Made by a program: the position numbers and the translations under genes. Positions 9,198 through 19,955 of a stretch of DNA of 20,882 nucleotides are shown here, in pieces (within the stretch, counting starts at the first letter, position 1; each line of letters begins with the position of its first letter). The notes below the pieces were generated by a model. That model saw only the letters and a program-made list of their open reading frames with translations. It was not told where the DNA came from and ran no database searches. This DNA is from Cudoniella acicularis (lineage: Eukaryota; Ascomycota; Leotiomycetes; Helotiales; Helotiaceae), in contig JAAMPI010001028.1 of assembly GCA_013054445.1 (NCBI GenBank), positions 1 through 20,882 on the forward strand. Reading direction: 5' to 3'.

Positions 9198-12100
9198 ATG
9201 GCTTGTAAGTATGCTTTCTTTCCCCAAACGTCGCCTGTCCAATCCCGCACAAACCCAAGGCTGGTGTCCATCGGCCTGGTCGAGGATCCATCGTGACCAG
9301 CTTATACATGGAGGTCACCGTCACGGAAGTTGCTAGAGAAGTCTCTGATCGCTCACTTCCATATCTGCGCGTTCGTTCGATGGTATACCAGCATTTGTGC
9401 CAAATTCCGCAACCCGCGTCATCATCAATCGGTCAAATTCATCATCAGCCATCTCCCCCGGCTACCCTCTACGACTTCGAGATGCGCCGGCAATACTCAG
9501 AGCTTCATTCGAGTGTCTTGGGCTAGTATTTTGATGGATTCAGGGTCGCCGGCTTCTTCACCGGGCCATCATACGATCGTGAAAATTCTTCACCTTGGAA
9601 AAGCTGAAGCTATCTCATCTGCAAATTGCTAACATTGTTGTCTATAGCCCCGCCATCAACAGCGACATTGCTGAACAAGTCGACTTCTTTACCCATCTCC
9701 AACGGCCATACGTCTCCTTTTCAAAATTCTACACTCACAAACGACGATGCTCCATATGACAGTGAATCTGACCTGTCCGAGGTAGCCATCCCCATCGTCG
9801 ACGAACCCTCACCGGCGACCTCGACAAATGAACAATCCGAATTCGGCGCTCAGGAGTCGGACCATTTGGAGTCCTCTACTGGCGAAGCTCAGGATGAGTC
9901 TGATGATGCTGATTTTGATATGGAGGAGAGCCCGGTTCCTGCTGTCCTTAATGGCCGTCGTGACGAGCGATCCACATCAACAGAGTCACGTCGGCCCGCC
10001 AAGCGGAAAGCTATTGTCGAAGATGAACATATTCAGGCCAATCCAGAGTTATACGGTCTAAGGAGGAGTGTACGTTGTCATCTTGGTATTATCATTGAAC
10101 TTTTACGCTGACTTCCAATTCAGGGCCGTCCAGTTCAACATCGAACTATTGTATGTCACTGGCACTTAACTTTGCTTTTCTATTCAACTGTTGGTCATAA
10201 ACTAATTATATTTAGATTGAATCCGATGACGATGAGGACGAATCCGACTCGGATATCGTGCCAGCTCATCGGTTGAAGCGAAGGAAGCAAGAGAGGTCAC
10301 GGCCAAGTAAATATCCCCATCCTCCCCTATACACTTGCAAACAAATGATTGACCAACGAATTACAGCTTCGAAACGGAATACACCTGCTCTTCGCTCCGC
10401 ATCAGCGTCCGAATCAGACTCCGACAATTATGGCGGCGCGCGAGCACGGACGATAAGCAAAAAACAACGTCGTCGAAAACTTGAGTCGGGCAATCTTGCT
10501 CCTGTATATCAAGAGAAACGATGGAATAGCCGAAGAGCTGCACAAGTTACAGCAGGAACATATCAGGAAAGCGATGCGGAGGACGACGAAGAATCGGAGA
10601 TGATGACCCCGAATTACTGGACTGCAGATGCGGAAGATACCACTCCCTACGTTGACGTCGTGTTGAAGCACAGGCTCAAAGAAGGACAGTCTATTGAAAA
10701 AGATGATCTGGGCCGTGACGACTTTGAATACTATATCAAGTGGCAAGGGAAATCTCACTACCATGCTACCTGGGAGACCACTACTTCTTTAACAGGCATG
10801 AGAGGTTTTCGCCGCCTTGAAAATTATTACAGAAAGGTCGTTCTCGAAGACATATATATGTCACGCGGCAAAGATATCCCACCCGAGGAGAAAGAGAAAT
10901 GGATGCTGGATAAAGAGCGTGACTCTGATGCTCTCCTTGACTACACAAAGGTGGAGAGAGTTATTGGCAACCGAGAAGGAGAAGAAGAGACCGAATATTA
11001 CGTGAAATGGAAAGGTCTCTATTACGAAAGCTGCACATGGGAGAATGCCTCTTTGGTCAGCGAAATTAATCAAGACGCTATTGATGGCTTCCTAGATCGC
11101 AGTGTTCGGACTTTGAACTCGAATAAGGAAGAGTCGAATCCCAATACTCGAGGTCCTCACGTGCCTATTCGAGAACAGCCATCATACATCATGAATGGCC
11201 AACTTCGAGATTTTCAAATCACTGGCCTCAACTTCCTGGCTTACAACTGGACCAAAAACAAGAATGTCATCCTAGCGGATGAGATGGGTTTGGGAAAGAC
11301 CGTCCAGACAGTTGCCTTTATGAACTGGCTTCGAAATGACAGAAATCAGCAAGGGCCATTTCTTGTTGTTGTCCCTCTTACAACTGTCCCTGCTTGGGCA
11401 GATACCTTCGACCACTGGGCCCCCGATTTGAACTATGTCATATACAATGGAAAGGAAGCTTCCCGGAGCATCATTCGAGAATATGAGCTTCTGGTTGATG
11501 GCAACGTCAAGCGACCTAAATTCAACGTTCTCTTAACGTCATATGAGTACATTCTCGCTGATTCCACCTTCCTAGCCCAAATAAAATGGCAGTTTATGGC
11601 CGTTGACGAGGCACACCGCTTGAAGAACCGGGAGTCGCAGCTATACCAGAAGCTACTTGATTTCAAGGCTCCTAGCCGACTCCTCATTACCGGAACCCCG
11701 GTTCAGAATACGCTTGGAGAGCTATCTGCTCTTATGGATTTCCTCATGCCCGGTGAGCTCGACATCGAGGAAAATATGGATTTGACCGAAGAAGCTGCTG
11801 GTGAAAAGATTGCCGCACTCACTAACAAAATCCAACCGTACATCTTGCGTCGAACGAAGCAAAAGGTTGAAAACGATTTGCCGCCCAAGTGTGAGAAGAT
11901 TATCAGAGTTGAACTCTCTGACGTTCAACTCGATTACTACAAAAACATTCTCACCCGAAACTATGCTGCACTTAACGAAGGCGCCAAGGGGCAAAAACAG
12001 TCACTCCTCAATATCATGATGGAGTTGAAGAAAGCAAGTAACCACCCTTACATGTTCCCGAACGCGGAGGAGAAAATTTTAAAAGGTAGTGAGAGGCGTG

Positions 12101-14514
12101 AAGATCAACTCAAAGGTCTCATTGCCAGCAGCGGAAAAATGATGCTGCTGGACCAACTTCTCACGAAATTAAAGCGAGATAACCACCGCGTTTTGATTTT
12201 CAGTCAAATGGTGAAAATGCTCGACATCCTTGGCGATTACCTTCAATTACGTGGCTATCAATTCCAACGACTTGATGGCACCATTGCGGCTGGACCACGT
12301 CGTATGGCTATAGATCATTTCAATGCCGACGGAAGCAACGACTTTTGCTTCCTACTGTCTACACGTGCAGGAGGTCTTGGAATTAATCTGATGACCGCAG
12401 ACACTGTTATCATTTTCGACTCAGACTGGAATCCACAAGCTGATCTCCAAGCCATGGCTCGTGCTCACAGAATCGGCCAGAAGAAGCCTGTGACCATCTA
12501 TCGATTGGTCTCCAAAGAGACCGTAGAAGAAGAGGTACTGGAACGTGCTCGTAACAAGCTTATGCTCGAATTCATCACAATCCAGAGAGGAGTCACTGAT
12601 AAAGAAAAGAAAGAACTTCGTGAGAAAGCAGTCAAAGCTGGCAAGATCGATGACCCGAAATCATCCGAAGATATATCCAGAATCCTCAAGCGCAGAGGGC
12701 AGAAGATGTTTGAGCAGTCGGGCAACCAAAAGAAACTTGAAGAGCTCGATATCGACTCGGTTCTCGAGAATGCCGAAGAGCACAAAACGGAAGTTCCGGA
12801 AGGAATGGTCGCTGATGGTGGCGAGGATTTCTTGAGAAGTTTTGAGTACACGGATGTGAAAATTGACCTCGAGTGGGACGACATCATTCCAAAGGATCAG
12901 CTCGACGGCATTAAAGCCGAAGAGGAAAAACGGGCCCACGAAGAGTATCTTAAACGGGTGGTCGAGGAGAACGCGCCACGAAAAGCCGCCATGAAGAACA
13001 CTGCCGAGTACGAAAGAGAGCAACGTCTCGCTAAGAAACGTGAACGAGATCAAGCTAAGCAAGATGAACTTGACGAAAAGAGAGAAGCGCAAGCCAATCG
13101 AGCTGATCCAAAACGAGAACTCAACGAGAAGGAAGCCAGGAACCTCTTTAAAGCTTTCCTTCGTTATGGCTCAATTGATGATCGTGGCGAGGAGCTCATA
13201 AAGGATGCTCGCCTTGTGGGTCGAGATAAAGACCTTTTACGTTCCACATTGCAAGCCATCAAAGACGAGAGCAAAAGGCTTCTTGAAGAGGATGCTGCCA
13301 GGATCGAAGCCATGGAGCGTGAATCTAATAAACCTTTGACGAAGAAAGACAAGAAGGCTGTTCTGTTCGACTTCCTCGGTGTCAAGAGGCTGAATGCAGA
13401 GACTGTCATGGAGCGCCCAGGAGAAATGACGATGTTGAAAGAGGTCATCAACAGTGCCTCGGACTTCAGAAACTTTCGAGTAGCAGATGCCTCTAAAGCT
13501 GCTCACTACTCCTGTCCTTGGGGCGCTAGAGAAGACGGCATGCTTCTTGTCGGCATTCATAGACACGGATACGGAGCTTGGGGCCCGATTCGTGATGACC
13601 CCGATCTAGGATTGAAAGAGAAATTTTTCTTGGAGGAACATCGCGTTGATAAAAAGGAAGAACGCAACAAGGGAGACGAAAAGGTGGCTAAAGCTCCCGG
13701 TGCTGTTCATCTAGTCCGAAGAGCCGACTACTTACTGTCGGTCTTGAAAGCCAAGTATTCCGATAATCAGGCCGCCAAGCGTGCCGTAGAGAATCATCAT
13801 CGAAACAACAAGAAGCACGACCGCATCAATGGGCACCGTCGCTCTGAAACTCGAGGTTCAATTTCTGCCTCTCCTGCTCCACAATCGAAGAAGGGGCACC
13901 GCTATCCCGAAAATCGTGATCGAGAGAGGGATCGGGTGCACAGTCACAGCCACGCTCATGGTGACCATAGTTCCTCGAAGCCTGATCTGAAGAGGAAGCA
14001 CAGTGCTCCAGACGATGATAGGCAAAATGAACGGCACACAAAGCACCGAAAGTCCGAAAATAGCCACAGCCACTCCAAGTTAGGTCGCGAGTCGGATCCT
14101 ATGATGCGTATTGTCTTTAAGCCTGTCAAGGAGAGCCTGCACAAAATCTCCCAAGCCACCAAAGACCGCATCAAGTCTCGAAAAGAGCGAGCTAGTCTTA
14201 TGAAAGAAGAGCTCGTAAAGATTGGAGACTTCGTTGATGGTGAGCTTCAAGGAACACCGCCTGACGAGGAGGACGCTCTGCGGACTAGATTTTGGTAGGT
14301 ACCTGTGCTAAATTTCATATTCATGTTGCTAACAAGACATAGGGGCTACGTTGCCACATTTTGGCCTGTGGTCGATCCCCATCCAAACGGAGCACACCTG
14401 GAGTCTATGTATCGAAAAATTAAGTATCCGCCTCTCCCCGGTGCCTCCACGACTAGCGCCAGGCCTTCCACTAATGGTGCTTCTGCCTCGTCCGCCACGA
14501 GTATAAAAAAATGA
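9198..14514 (+). CDS. CHD1: Chromodomain helicase Chd1, chromatin remodeller
   Basis: ATP-dependent nucleosome-spacing enzyme linked to transcribed chromatin. Exons: 9198-9204, 9648-10069, 10124-10150, 10216-10306, 10367-14294, 14343-14514, giving 1548 residues. The acidic Ser-rich N-terminus starts MASPPSTATLLNKS, split across a 443-nt intron. Tandem chromodomains lie near residues 268-341 (YYIKWQGKSHYHATWE) and 373-427 (YYVKWKGLYYESCTWE). The SNF2 motor follows: motif I DEMGLGKT at 487, DEAH at 596, TGTPVQN, then the helicase C lobe from about 774 to HRIGQ near 880. A SANT/SLIDE-like DNA-binding module (SCPWGAREDGMLLVGIHRHG) starts near 1231. A His/Arg-rich linker and a C-terminal CHCT-type helical domain (MMRIVFKPVKESL) begin near 1427. 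The last intron (14295-14342) interrupts the conserved tail; without splicing the frame ends at TAG 14296. Intron 4 (10307-10366) is 60 nt and stop-free. Confidence 0.94.
9205..9647 (+). other. CHD1: Long first intron of CHD1 (443 nt)
   Basis: The GTAAGT donor follows ATGGCTT, and GCTAAC...TATAG closes the intron. It is five to nine times longer than most introns in the window. I looked for box C/D or H/ACA snoRNA signs and found none convincing. Several short open frames inside are judged to be chance. Confidence 0.75.
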
Positions 14515-14810
14515 GCGAATCATGTCCTCGTCATATAGAATTTTAAAATCCATTGCGTCGGCGTTTTTTTGAAGGGAGTTTCGGTGGGGTCATCATGAGG
14601 CCGGAGACAAGGCATTGAATTGGCGCATATTGTTGCTTACAGAGGGAGATATCCTCTCGGTGGAGTTATGAATCTGATGCATCGGTACGTAATATGTACT
14701 ATGGGCATGTCGAGCATCATAAACAAGTAGATACTCCCACGAAATCAAGGTTTTCGAGGGAGAAAAGTCGGGAAATTACTAGTGGGTGAGAGCGTGTTGT
14801 CGCCGGCCGT

Positions 14811-15173
14811 TCATAGAAAGGACATCACAATCCACTCCATTTCAAGCACAAGATGCACAGGAATATGACTCTTCTGTGACAAGGTACCGAGGTCGTTTCC
14901 TGAACTGGCACTTTCTTTGACGTCTATAATTAAAGCTCTGACAACAGAGCGGCGAGGCCCGAGGGTCATGTGCACCCAAGTTCCAACTTTCAAGAGAGTG
15001 CTGACATTCACCAATGTGCCACGCCCTGTCACTGAGTCGAGGCTCGAGGCCACGAGCTTACCCTGTGGTCGTGAAGCTGGGAATCCCACTGCGGCGTAGT
15101 AGAGTGGAGAAACGGCTTCCCCGTCCCCAGAAAGTGGCTGGGCGGCGCGCGGGAGGCACAGGGAAATCGTCAA
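14811..15173 (-). other. Weak ORF, possible small protein or non-coding transcript
   Basis: An open frame of about 120 codons on the minus strand without an ATG near its 5' end (it opens at a TTG). Part of it reads like a folded protein (TLLKVGTWVHMTLG, VVRALIIDV), but I recognise no family. A GTAAGC within it could be a splice donor. It ends 297 nt downstream of the CHD1 stop, on the opposite strand. It may equally be chance in GC-balanced sequence. Confidence 0.15.
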
Positions 15174-15740
15174 GCCAGCGCTAGGAAGATGAGTGGTGCA
15201 CTGGTGTAAGTGCTAATTCGTCCGCCTCTAGCTGACAAAGACAAAAGTCACCTGCTTAAAGGAGAGTTTCCATTACAGCTCCTTCGCGCTTTCCAACGGT
15301 TGACGCGCTGCATCTGACTTGATGGAGAGGCTGACAATCCATACCTAGATACTCATGGATTCATCGCTTCACCGACCAGGGTTTTTCCTGAAACGTTCCA
15401 CCTCGCAGTTACATTTGCGCAGAACAGATTCCCGCTAAGTCAGTGTCACAGAGTGTGCTGTTTACTTGGCTTCTCTGCTCGTACACTGTTACACCGAGGA
15501 CACACGGCTTCTCAGCCTTCCCCTCCACAGACGTTCAACTGAGACATAAGTCGGCCCTTCACTACATCTCTTTCAATGGCGGCTGCGAGCCTCGGCGCTT
15601 GTGGCGAGTAAGGGGCGAGGTTTGTGGAAGTCATTGGATCCCGCCGAGGTGCTTCTTGCAAAAGGCTCCTCTCCAAAAAACACACACACATTGCGCGGGG
15701 AAGCTCACCGTTCCTACATTTTTCCGCCAATGGACCCGGA

Positions 15741-15752
15741 CCCGGGCCCGGG
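15741..15752. repeat. GC palindrome CCCGGGCCCGGG
   Basis: A perfect 12-bp self-complementary sequence just after a related ACCCGG repeat, in a GC-rich pocket between CHD1 and the hexose transporter. Function unknown. Confidence 0.6.
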
Positions 15753-15782
15753 ATTGAAAGGCAGAACGGAGTTGATCTAATT

Positions 15783-15800
15783 GTGGCCGTGGCCGTGGCC
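15783..15800 (+). repeat. (GTGGCC)3 hexamer repeat
   Basis: Three exact copies of GTGGCC followed by a partial copy (GTGCC). A short microsatellite in intergenic DNA; no coding role seen. Confidence 0.75.
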
Positions 15801-16580
15801 GTGCCGTTGCTGGAAGGGGAAATGCTGCCTTGTTTATCTCGAATTACTGTCGCACGTCTGCGTTTCCGATGCCCTGGACTTTTAATATCTTCAATTACAC
15901 TTCACGCGCACATGTGCTGCTACTTGTACCCCGTTACCCGGACGCGCAGAATTCCTTATGACGTTCAGCTAAGCGGCCGTCTGCGTCAAAGACCTCAGCT
16001 TACTGTTACAGTTACCCGGAGGCCCAGCAAGTGACACCTTCTACGTTCTCTCACCTTGCGTATACGACTAGCAAGTCGCAGCTAAGCTCACTGGCTCAGT
16101 GCTCCCAGCTCGAGCAACAAAAAAATTGTTTCCCTGTGATCGTCTAGACATTTTAACAAACCTTAATAGAAGGCCCGAATCAAATATCGGATAAAGCTCT
16201 GCAGTTGGTGCAAGCTTCTTTTATCCTAGCAAGCGCATCGAACTCACAACCGTCAACGGCTCCTCGATGAGTCGATGCGCCCCTCCCCCACATGAGGAAC
16301 CCCTGAATTTCTCTCCGCGCTGTCCAGAATGCCCGCTTTAGGACCTCCGAACCCACCCCGCCTCCACGTTGTGCTAGAACCAGAGCCAGCACTAGTACCA
16401 GGCCTAGGTTTTCGATGTTTGTTCATTTCTGCTGAACTGCTAGTTGAGATAGCCGCACCTAGCGTAAACCCGCCCGGTGCTATCGGTGCTACTTCACAAC
16501 CATAGCTGCTTCTTGGGAGAGAATTGCCTCCGGGGATTGGTCCAGATTCGCCAGAAAGCAAACAATCTGTTGTCAACCTG

Positions 16581-16600
16581 CCTGGAAGCGTACTTCCAGG
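16581..16600. promoter_or_regulatory. 8-bp inverted repeat upstream of the hexose transporter
   Basis: Arms CCTGGAAG (16581-16588) and CTTCCAGG (16593-16600) are perfect reverse complements around a CGTA spacer, about 350 nt before the transporter ATG. This is the shape of a site for a dimeric regulator, or of a hairpin if transcribed. No factor can be named from sequence alone. Confidence 0.4.
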
Positions 16601-16806
16601 GGTGACCTCCAGGCCTCCATGCTCGCTACTGCGTGAAATCCCCGCTCTCCATAGTCAGAACGAGACGCTACCTCGTGAGGTCGGGGATGTAGCTGGGTGA
16701 ACAATCTTCCCTCTTGTCCAATCATGGGAGATCCATGGTGCTCCTCTGCGTTGAGAAGGACCGAAGCTCTCAAGGACCCCGAGGTTCTAAGGTCTCGTGC
16801 AGAACG

Positions 16807-16812
16807 TATAAA
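16807..16812 (+). promoter_or_regulatory. TATA box candidate for the hexose transporter
   Basis: TATAAA lies 139 nt before the ATG at 16951, followed by pyrimidine-rich sequence (CTCTTTCCTCTCTTC-like) typical of fungal transcription start areas. A strong TATA box suits a regulated sugar transporter. Confidence 0.5.
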
Positions 16813-16950
16813 TCTCTTGCGTGTCCCCGTTGGCAGGGGACATCCTCTTTCCTCTCTTCAACCGTCTTGAGGACTTCCTATCTGCCAGACAGATAGACGA
16901 CAGATACAACAGTTCCTTCCACCACCAATTGGTTAAAGCATCAATTCACA

Positions 16951-18780
16951 ATGGCTGGAGGAGTAGTCATCCATGGCACGGCGGATACCTCCCGTATCGA
17001 GGCCCCCGTTACCATGAAGGCCTACCTCATGTGCGCGTTTGCCGCCTTTGGAGGTATCTTCTTTGGTTACGACACTGGCTGGATGGGAGGTATTATGGGA
17101 ATGAAGTATTACATCAGACAGTATACTGGTATTCCTGTGAGTTCATCCATATTAATTACAGAACTCTATCTTGGCCGCAATCGAGCGATTAATAGAAAGT
17201 ATACTGACTGTGCAATAGTATCCTGCCGCCGACGCAAGCACAACCGTAACTGACGCCTTTGTCCTTCCATCATGGGAACAATCTCTCTTGACCGGCATTC
17301 TCTCCTGCGGTACCTTCTTCGGTGCAATCATCTCCGGTGATATCGCTGACCGTATTGGTCGTCGATGGACCATTATCACCGGCTGCTTGACTTTCACTGT
17401 TGGCTGTATTTTGGAGACTGCCTCGACTACTCTCGCAGTTATGGTTGTTGGTCGCCTTATTGCAGGTGCCGGTGTTGGTTTCATTTCAGCCATTAGTATG
17501 TTTCCCAAATGCACAAAGTCTGTAGACCAAAGCTAACAATCGATTCTTTAGTTATCCTCTACATGTCCGAAATTGCCCCCAAGAAGGTCCGTGGTGCCCT
17601 CGTGTCTGGATATCAGTTCTGCATCACAATTGGTATTCTCTTGGCCAACTGTGTTGTTTATGGTACACAAGACCGTGATGATACTGGCTCGTACCGCATT
17701 CCAATCGCGATCCAATTCATCTGGGCTATTGTTCTTGGTGGCGGTCTATTCCTGCTTCCGGAATCACCACGTTACTTCGTCAAGAAGGGCAAACTCGACG
17801 ACGCTGCCAAGGCTCTTGCTAGCGTCCGTGGTCAGCCCATTGACTCCGAGTATATCCAAGATGAACTTGCCGAAATCATTGCCAATCACGAATATGAGTT
17901 GTCTGTCGTCCCCCAGACTAATTACCTAGCCACTTGGACCAACTGCTTCAACGGTTCCATTATGAAGGCCAACTCCAATCTCCGCCGTACCCTTCTCGGA
18001 ATTGGTCTCCAAATGATGCAACAACTTACTGGTATTAACTTTATTTTCTACTATGGTGTTGTGTTCTTTAAGTCGCTCAACACAATCTCCAACCCGTTCC
18101 TCATCAGTTTGATCACTACACTTGTCAATGTGCTCTCCACTCCTCTCGCTTTCTGGATCGTCGAAAGATATGGACGCCGTAACTTGTTGCTCGTCGGTGG
18201 TACTGGAATGGTCATTGCCCAATACATTGTGGGTATCGTCGGTGTCACTGTCGGCCAAGATAAAGGAGCCGACACCAACAAAGCCGCTGTCTCAGCCATG
18301 ATTGCCTTTATCTGCTTGAATATTACCATGTTCGCCACCACCTGGGGACCTTGCGCTTGGGTTGTCGTTGGAGAGATCTTCCCCCTCCCGATCCGATCCC
18401 GTGGGGTCGGTCTCTCAACCGCCTCAAACTGGTTCTGGAATTGTATCATTGCCATCATCACCCCATATCTCGTCGGCAAGGACTACGCCAACCTTAACTC
18501 GTACATCTTCATCATGTGGGGATCCCTCTGCATTGTATCCGTCGTCTTCACCTACTTCCTTGTCCCTGAGACTAAGGGTCTCTCTCTCGAGCAAATTGAC
18601 AAGATGATGGAGGAGGTCAACCCGAGAAACTCCCGCTCCTGGGTTCCCCACTCTACCTTCGCATCTGAGATGGGTCTCGTGGAGAAGAATATCACGGTTA
18701 ATGTTGAGAAGGGAGGTGAGAGCACTGAAGAGGTTGAGGCTAATGCCGTCCCTCAAGTTGAAGACAAAGAGGTCGTTTAG
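16951..18780 (+). CDS. MFS hexose transporter (sugar porter family)
   Basis: Plasma-membrane sugar transporter, probably glucose/hexose with proton symport as is usual for fungal sugar porters. Three exons, 16951-17136, 17219-17495 and 17552-18780, give 563 residues; introns are 82 and 56 nt, the second with a CTAAC branch. Sugar-porter signatures are all present: FFGYDTGWMGG in the first membrane helix, DIADRIGRR (103-111) in the loop between helices 2 and 3, PESPRYF (224-230), QQLTGINFIFYYG (from 311), ERYGRR in the second half, GEIFPLPIRSRG, and PETKG (493-497) after helix 12. Hydrophobic segments fit 12 membrane helices with a large central loop. The C-terminal tail of about 65 residues is acidic and cytosolic. 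It resembles fungal high-affinity glucose transporters (HXT/Mst type), but substrate and affinity cannot be read from sequence, so no symbol is given. Confidence 0.92.
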
Positions 18781-19955
18781 GTTTATGCTTATTTAGATAC
18801 CATGTTGCAATGATGTTATGCGAATTTGTTTAGGGGGAAGGAATGACTGTTAATTGAGATATTATCTAGAGGTGGGCAAAGACGGAAGATGAAAAGGATA
18901 CCCAATATACTACGGAAAGAGTATAGAGAATTTTACAGAGTAATGATTATATCATTTTAATCATGATTTCTTGCCTCCTTGTTAACATTTTGAACTAATG
19001 ATTGTTTATTTTTGTATTGTCAATCAAGTCCGTATACTTCGCGAAGAAAACGCGTAACCTTCTGGACTGTCTACCATAATATCACTTAAAAACGGTCATA
19101 TATAAGCATGTAGAATAGATGAAAGGATAGATCCGTAAATTTTATTTCTTTGTAATAATAAACAGTGTTAATATAGTATTTATTATTTTAAGTGCTTACT
19201 GTCTCAAGTGGCTGGTCATTTGTATGAAGATAGAGCGAACCTGAAGCTTCGCATTGACTTCTATTGTAGAGACTTCCTTACTTAGACCATGCTAACCGGT
19301 AAGTGAAGGGCGCTAGCGTATATGACGAGGTGCGAAATGCAACAAAAGTCGAGGGTTTTCGTTTGTTGCGTGAACGAAGTATTCGCTCTCAAAATCTAAT
19401 AGCTTCAGAACCTCGGCATATTATCACCACGCGGTACTTGTGCACTACGAAGTAAGCGAGATGCGCTAGTACACATAACATGTGCGAAATGCAACAAAAC
19501 TTGAGGGTGTTCGTTTGTTTTGTGAGGGAAAAATTCACTTTCAGTTTTTAATAGCTTCGCAGCCTCGGCACGTTGTCGCCTATAACATTCCCTACATAGA
19601 GCTCACGTGTTAATAACCAAGCGAGAGGCGCTAGTATATATTAAAACTGCGAAATGCAACAAAACTTGGGGGTGTTCGTTTGTTGTGTGAACGAAAGATT
19701 CACTTTTAGGAAACGAAACCTTGGCATACGTTCATTTAACTACGTCACCTCCTTTTTTGCAAACCGAAGTCCCAGGTAGTCGCTATCATATTTGACTGGG
19801 TGCGGCTTGTAATAATATTTTTGTGGTTTCGCTCGAGAGGAATTTCGTAAGATGAAACAAAAACAGTTAAACAGATACTACTTTACAAAATCTATATACA
19901 AATAACTCCTCTAAGATTTATACATCGAAAATGGGATCTGTTCCAGCATCCTTCT
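18781..19955. other. AT-rich intergenic region with tandem repeats
   Basis: Holds the transporter 3' UTR and a degenerate repeat array (separate entry). An AATAAA lies at 19157-19162, within one arm of a 9-bp inverted repeat (19154-19162 and 19179-19187). No gene is seen. The sharp rise in AT content after the transporter resembles the left end of the window. Confidence 0.6.
19301..19735 (+). repeat. Three degenerate tandem repeat units (~150-165 nt)
   Basis: Three units share ordered blocks: GCGCTAG (19310, 19463, 19628), GCGAAATGCAACAAAA (19332, 19484, 19649), a GAGGGTGTTCGTTTGTTG-like block, a GTGAACGAA..ATTCACTTT-like block, and, at the end, a CCTCGGCA/CCTTGGCA block. Spacing between units is about 152 and 165 nt. 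The units differ by many substitutions and small indels, so the duplication is old or the copies were mutated. There is no coding frame across them. They could be remnants of a transposable element or a subrepeat array. A reverse-oriented core copy lies at 4-20. Confidence 0.75.

Larger units (their letters stand above)
14515..16950. other. 2.4-kb intergenic region with small repeats and palindromes
   Basis: No well-supported gene. It contains the CHD1 3' UTR, a weak 120-codon minus-strand frame (14811-15173), a GC-rich zone near 15.7-16.0 kb and the promoter of the downstream hexose transporter. Visible elements are listed separately. Its size is unusual compared with the other gene gaps, which leaves room for a non-coding RNA or an unrecognised small gene. 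Confidence 0.55.

Noticed and set aside
9205..9647. Possible snoRNA within the long CHD1 intron
   Set aside because: A TGATGGA string exists near 9532, but there is no convincing C/D box pair with terminal stem and no H/ACA shape.
12498..13566. Long antisense frames within CHD1
   Set aside because: They mirror the codon pattern of the strong CHD1 frame and have no independent protein features.
16253..16576. 107-codon minus-strand frame in the transporter promoter
   Set aside because: It opens at a non-ATG codon, has low-complexity Gly/Ser/Pro content, and overlaps the promoter of a clear gene.
19301..19735. CRISPR-like array
   Set aside because: There are only three long, degenerate units with unequal spacing, in a eukaryotic genome, without short exact repeats and unique spacers.
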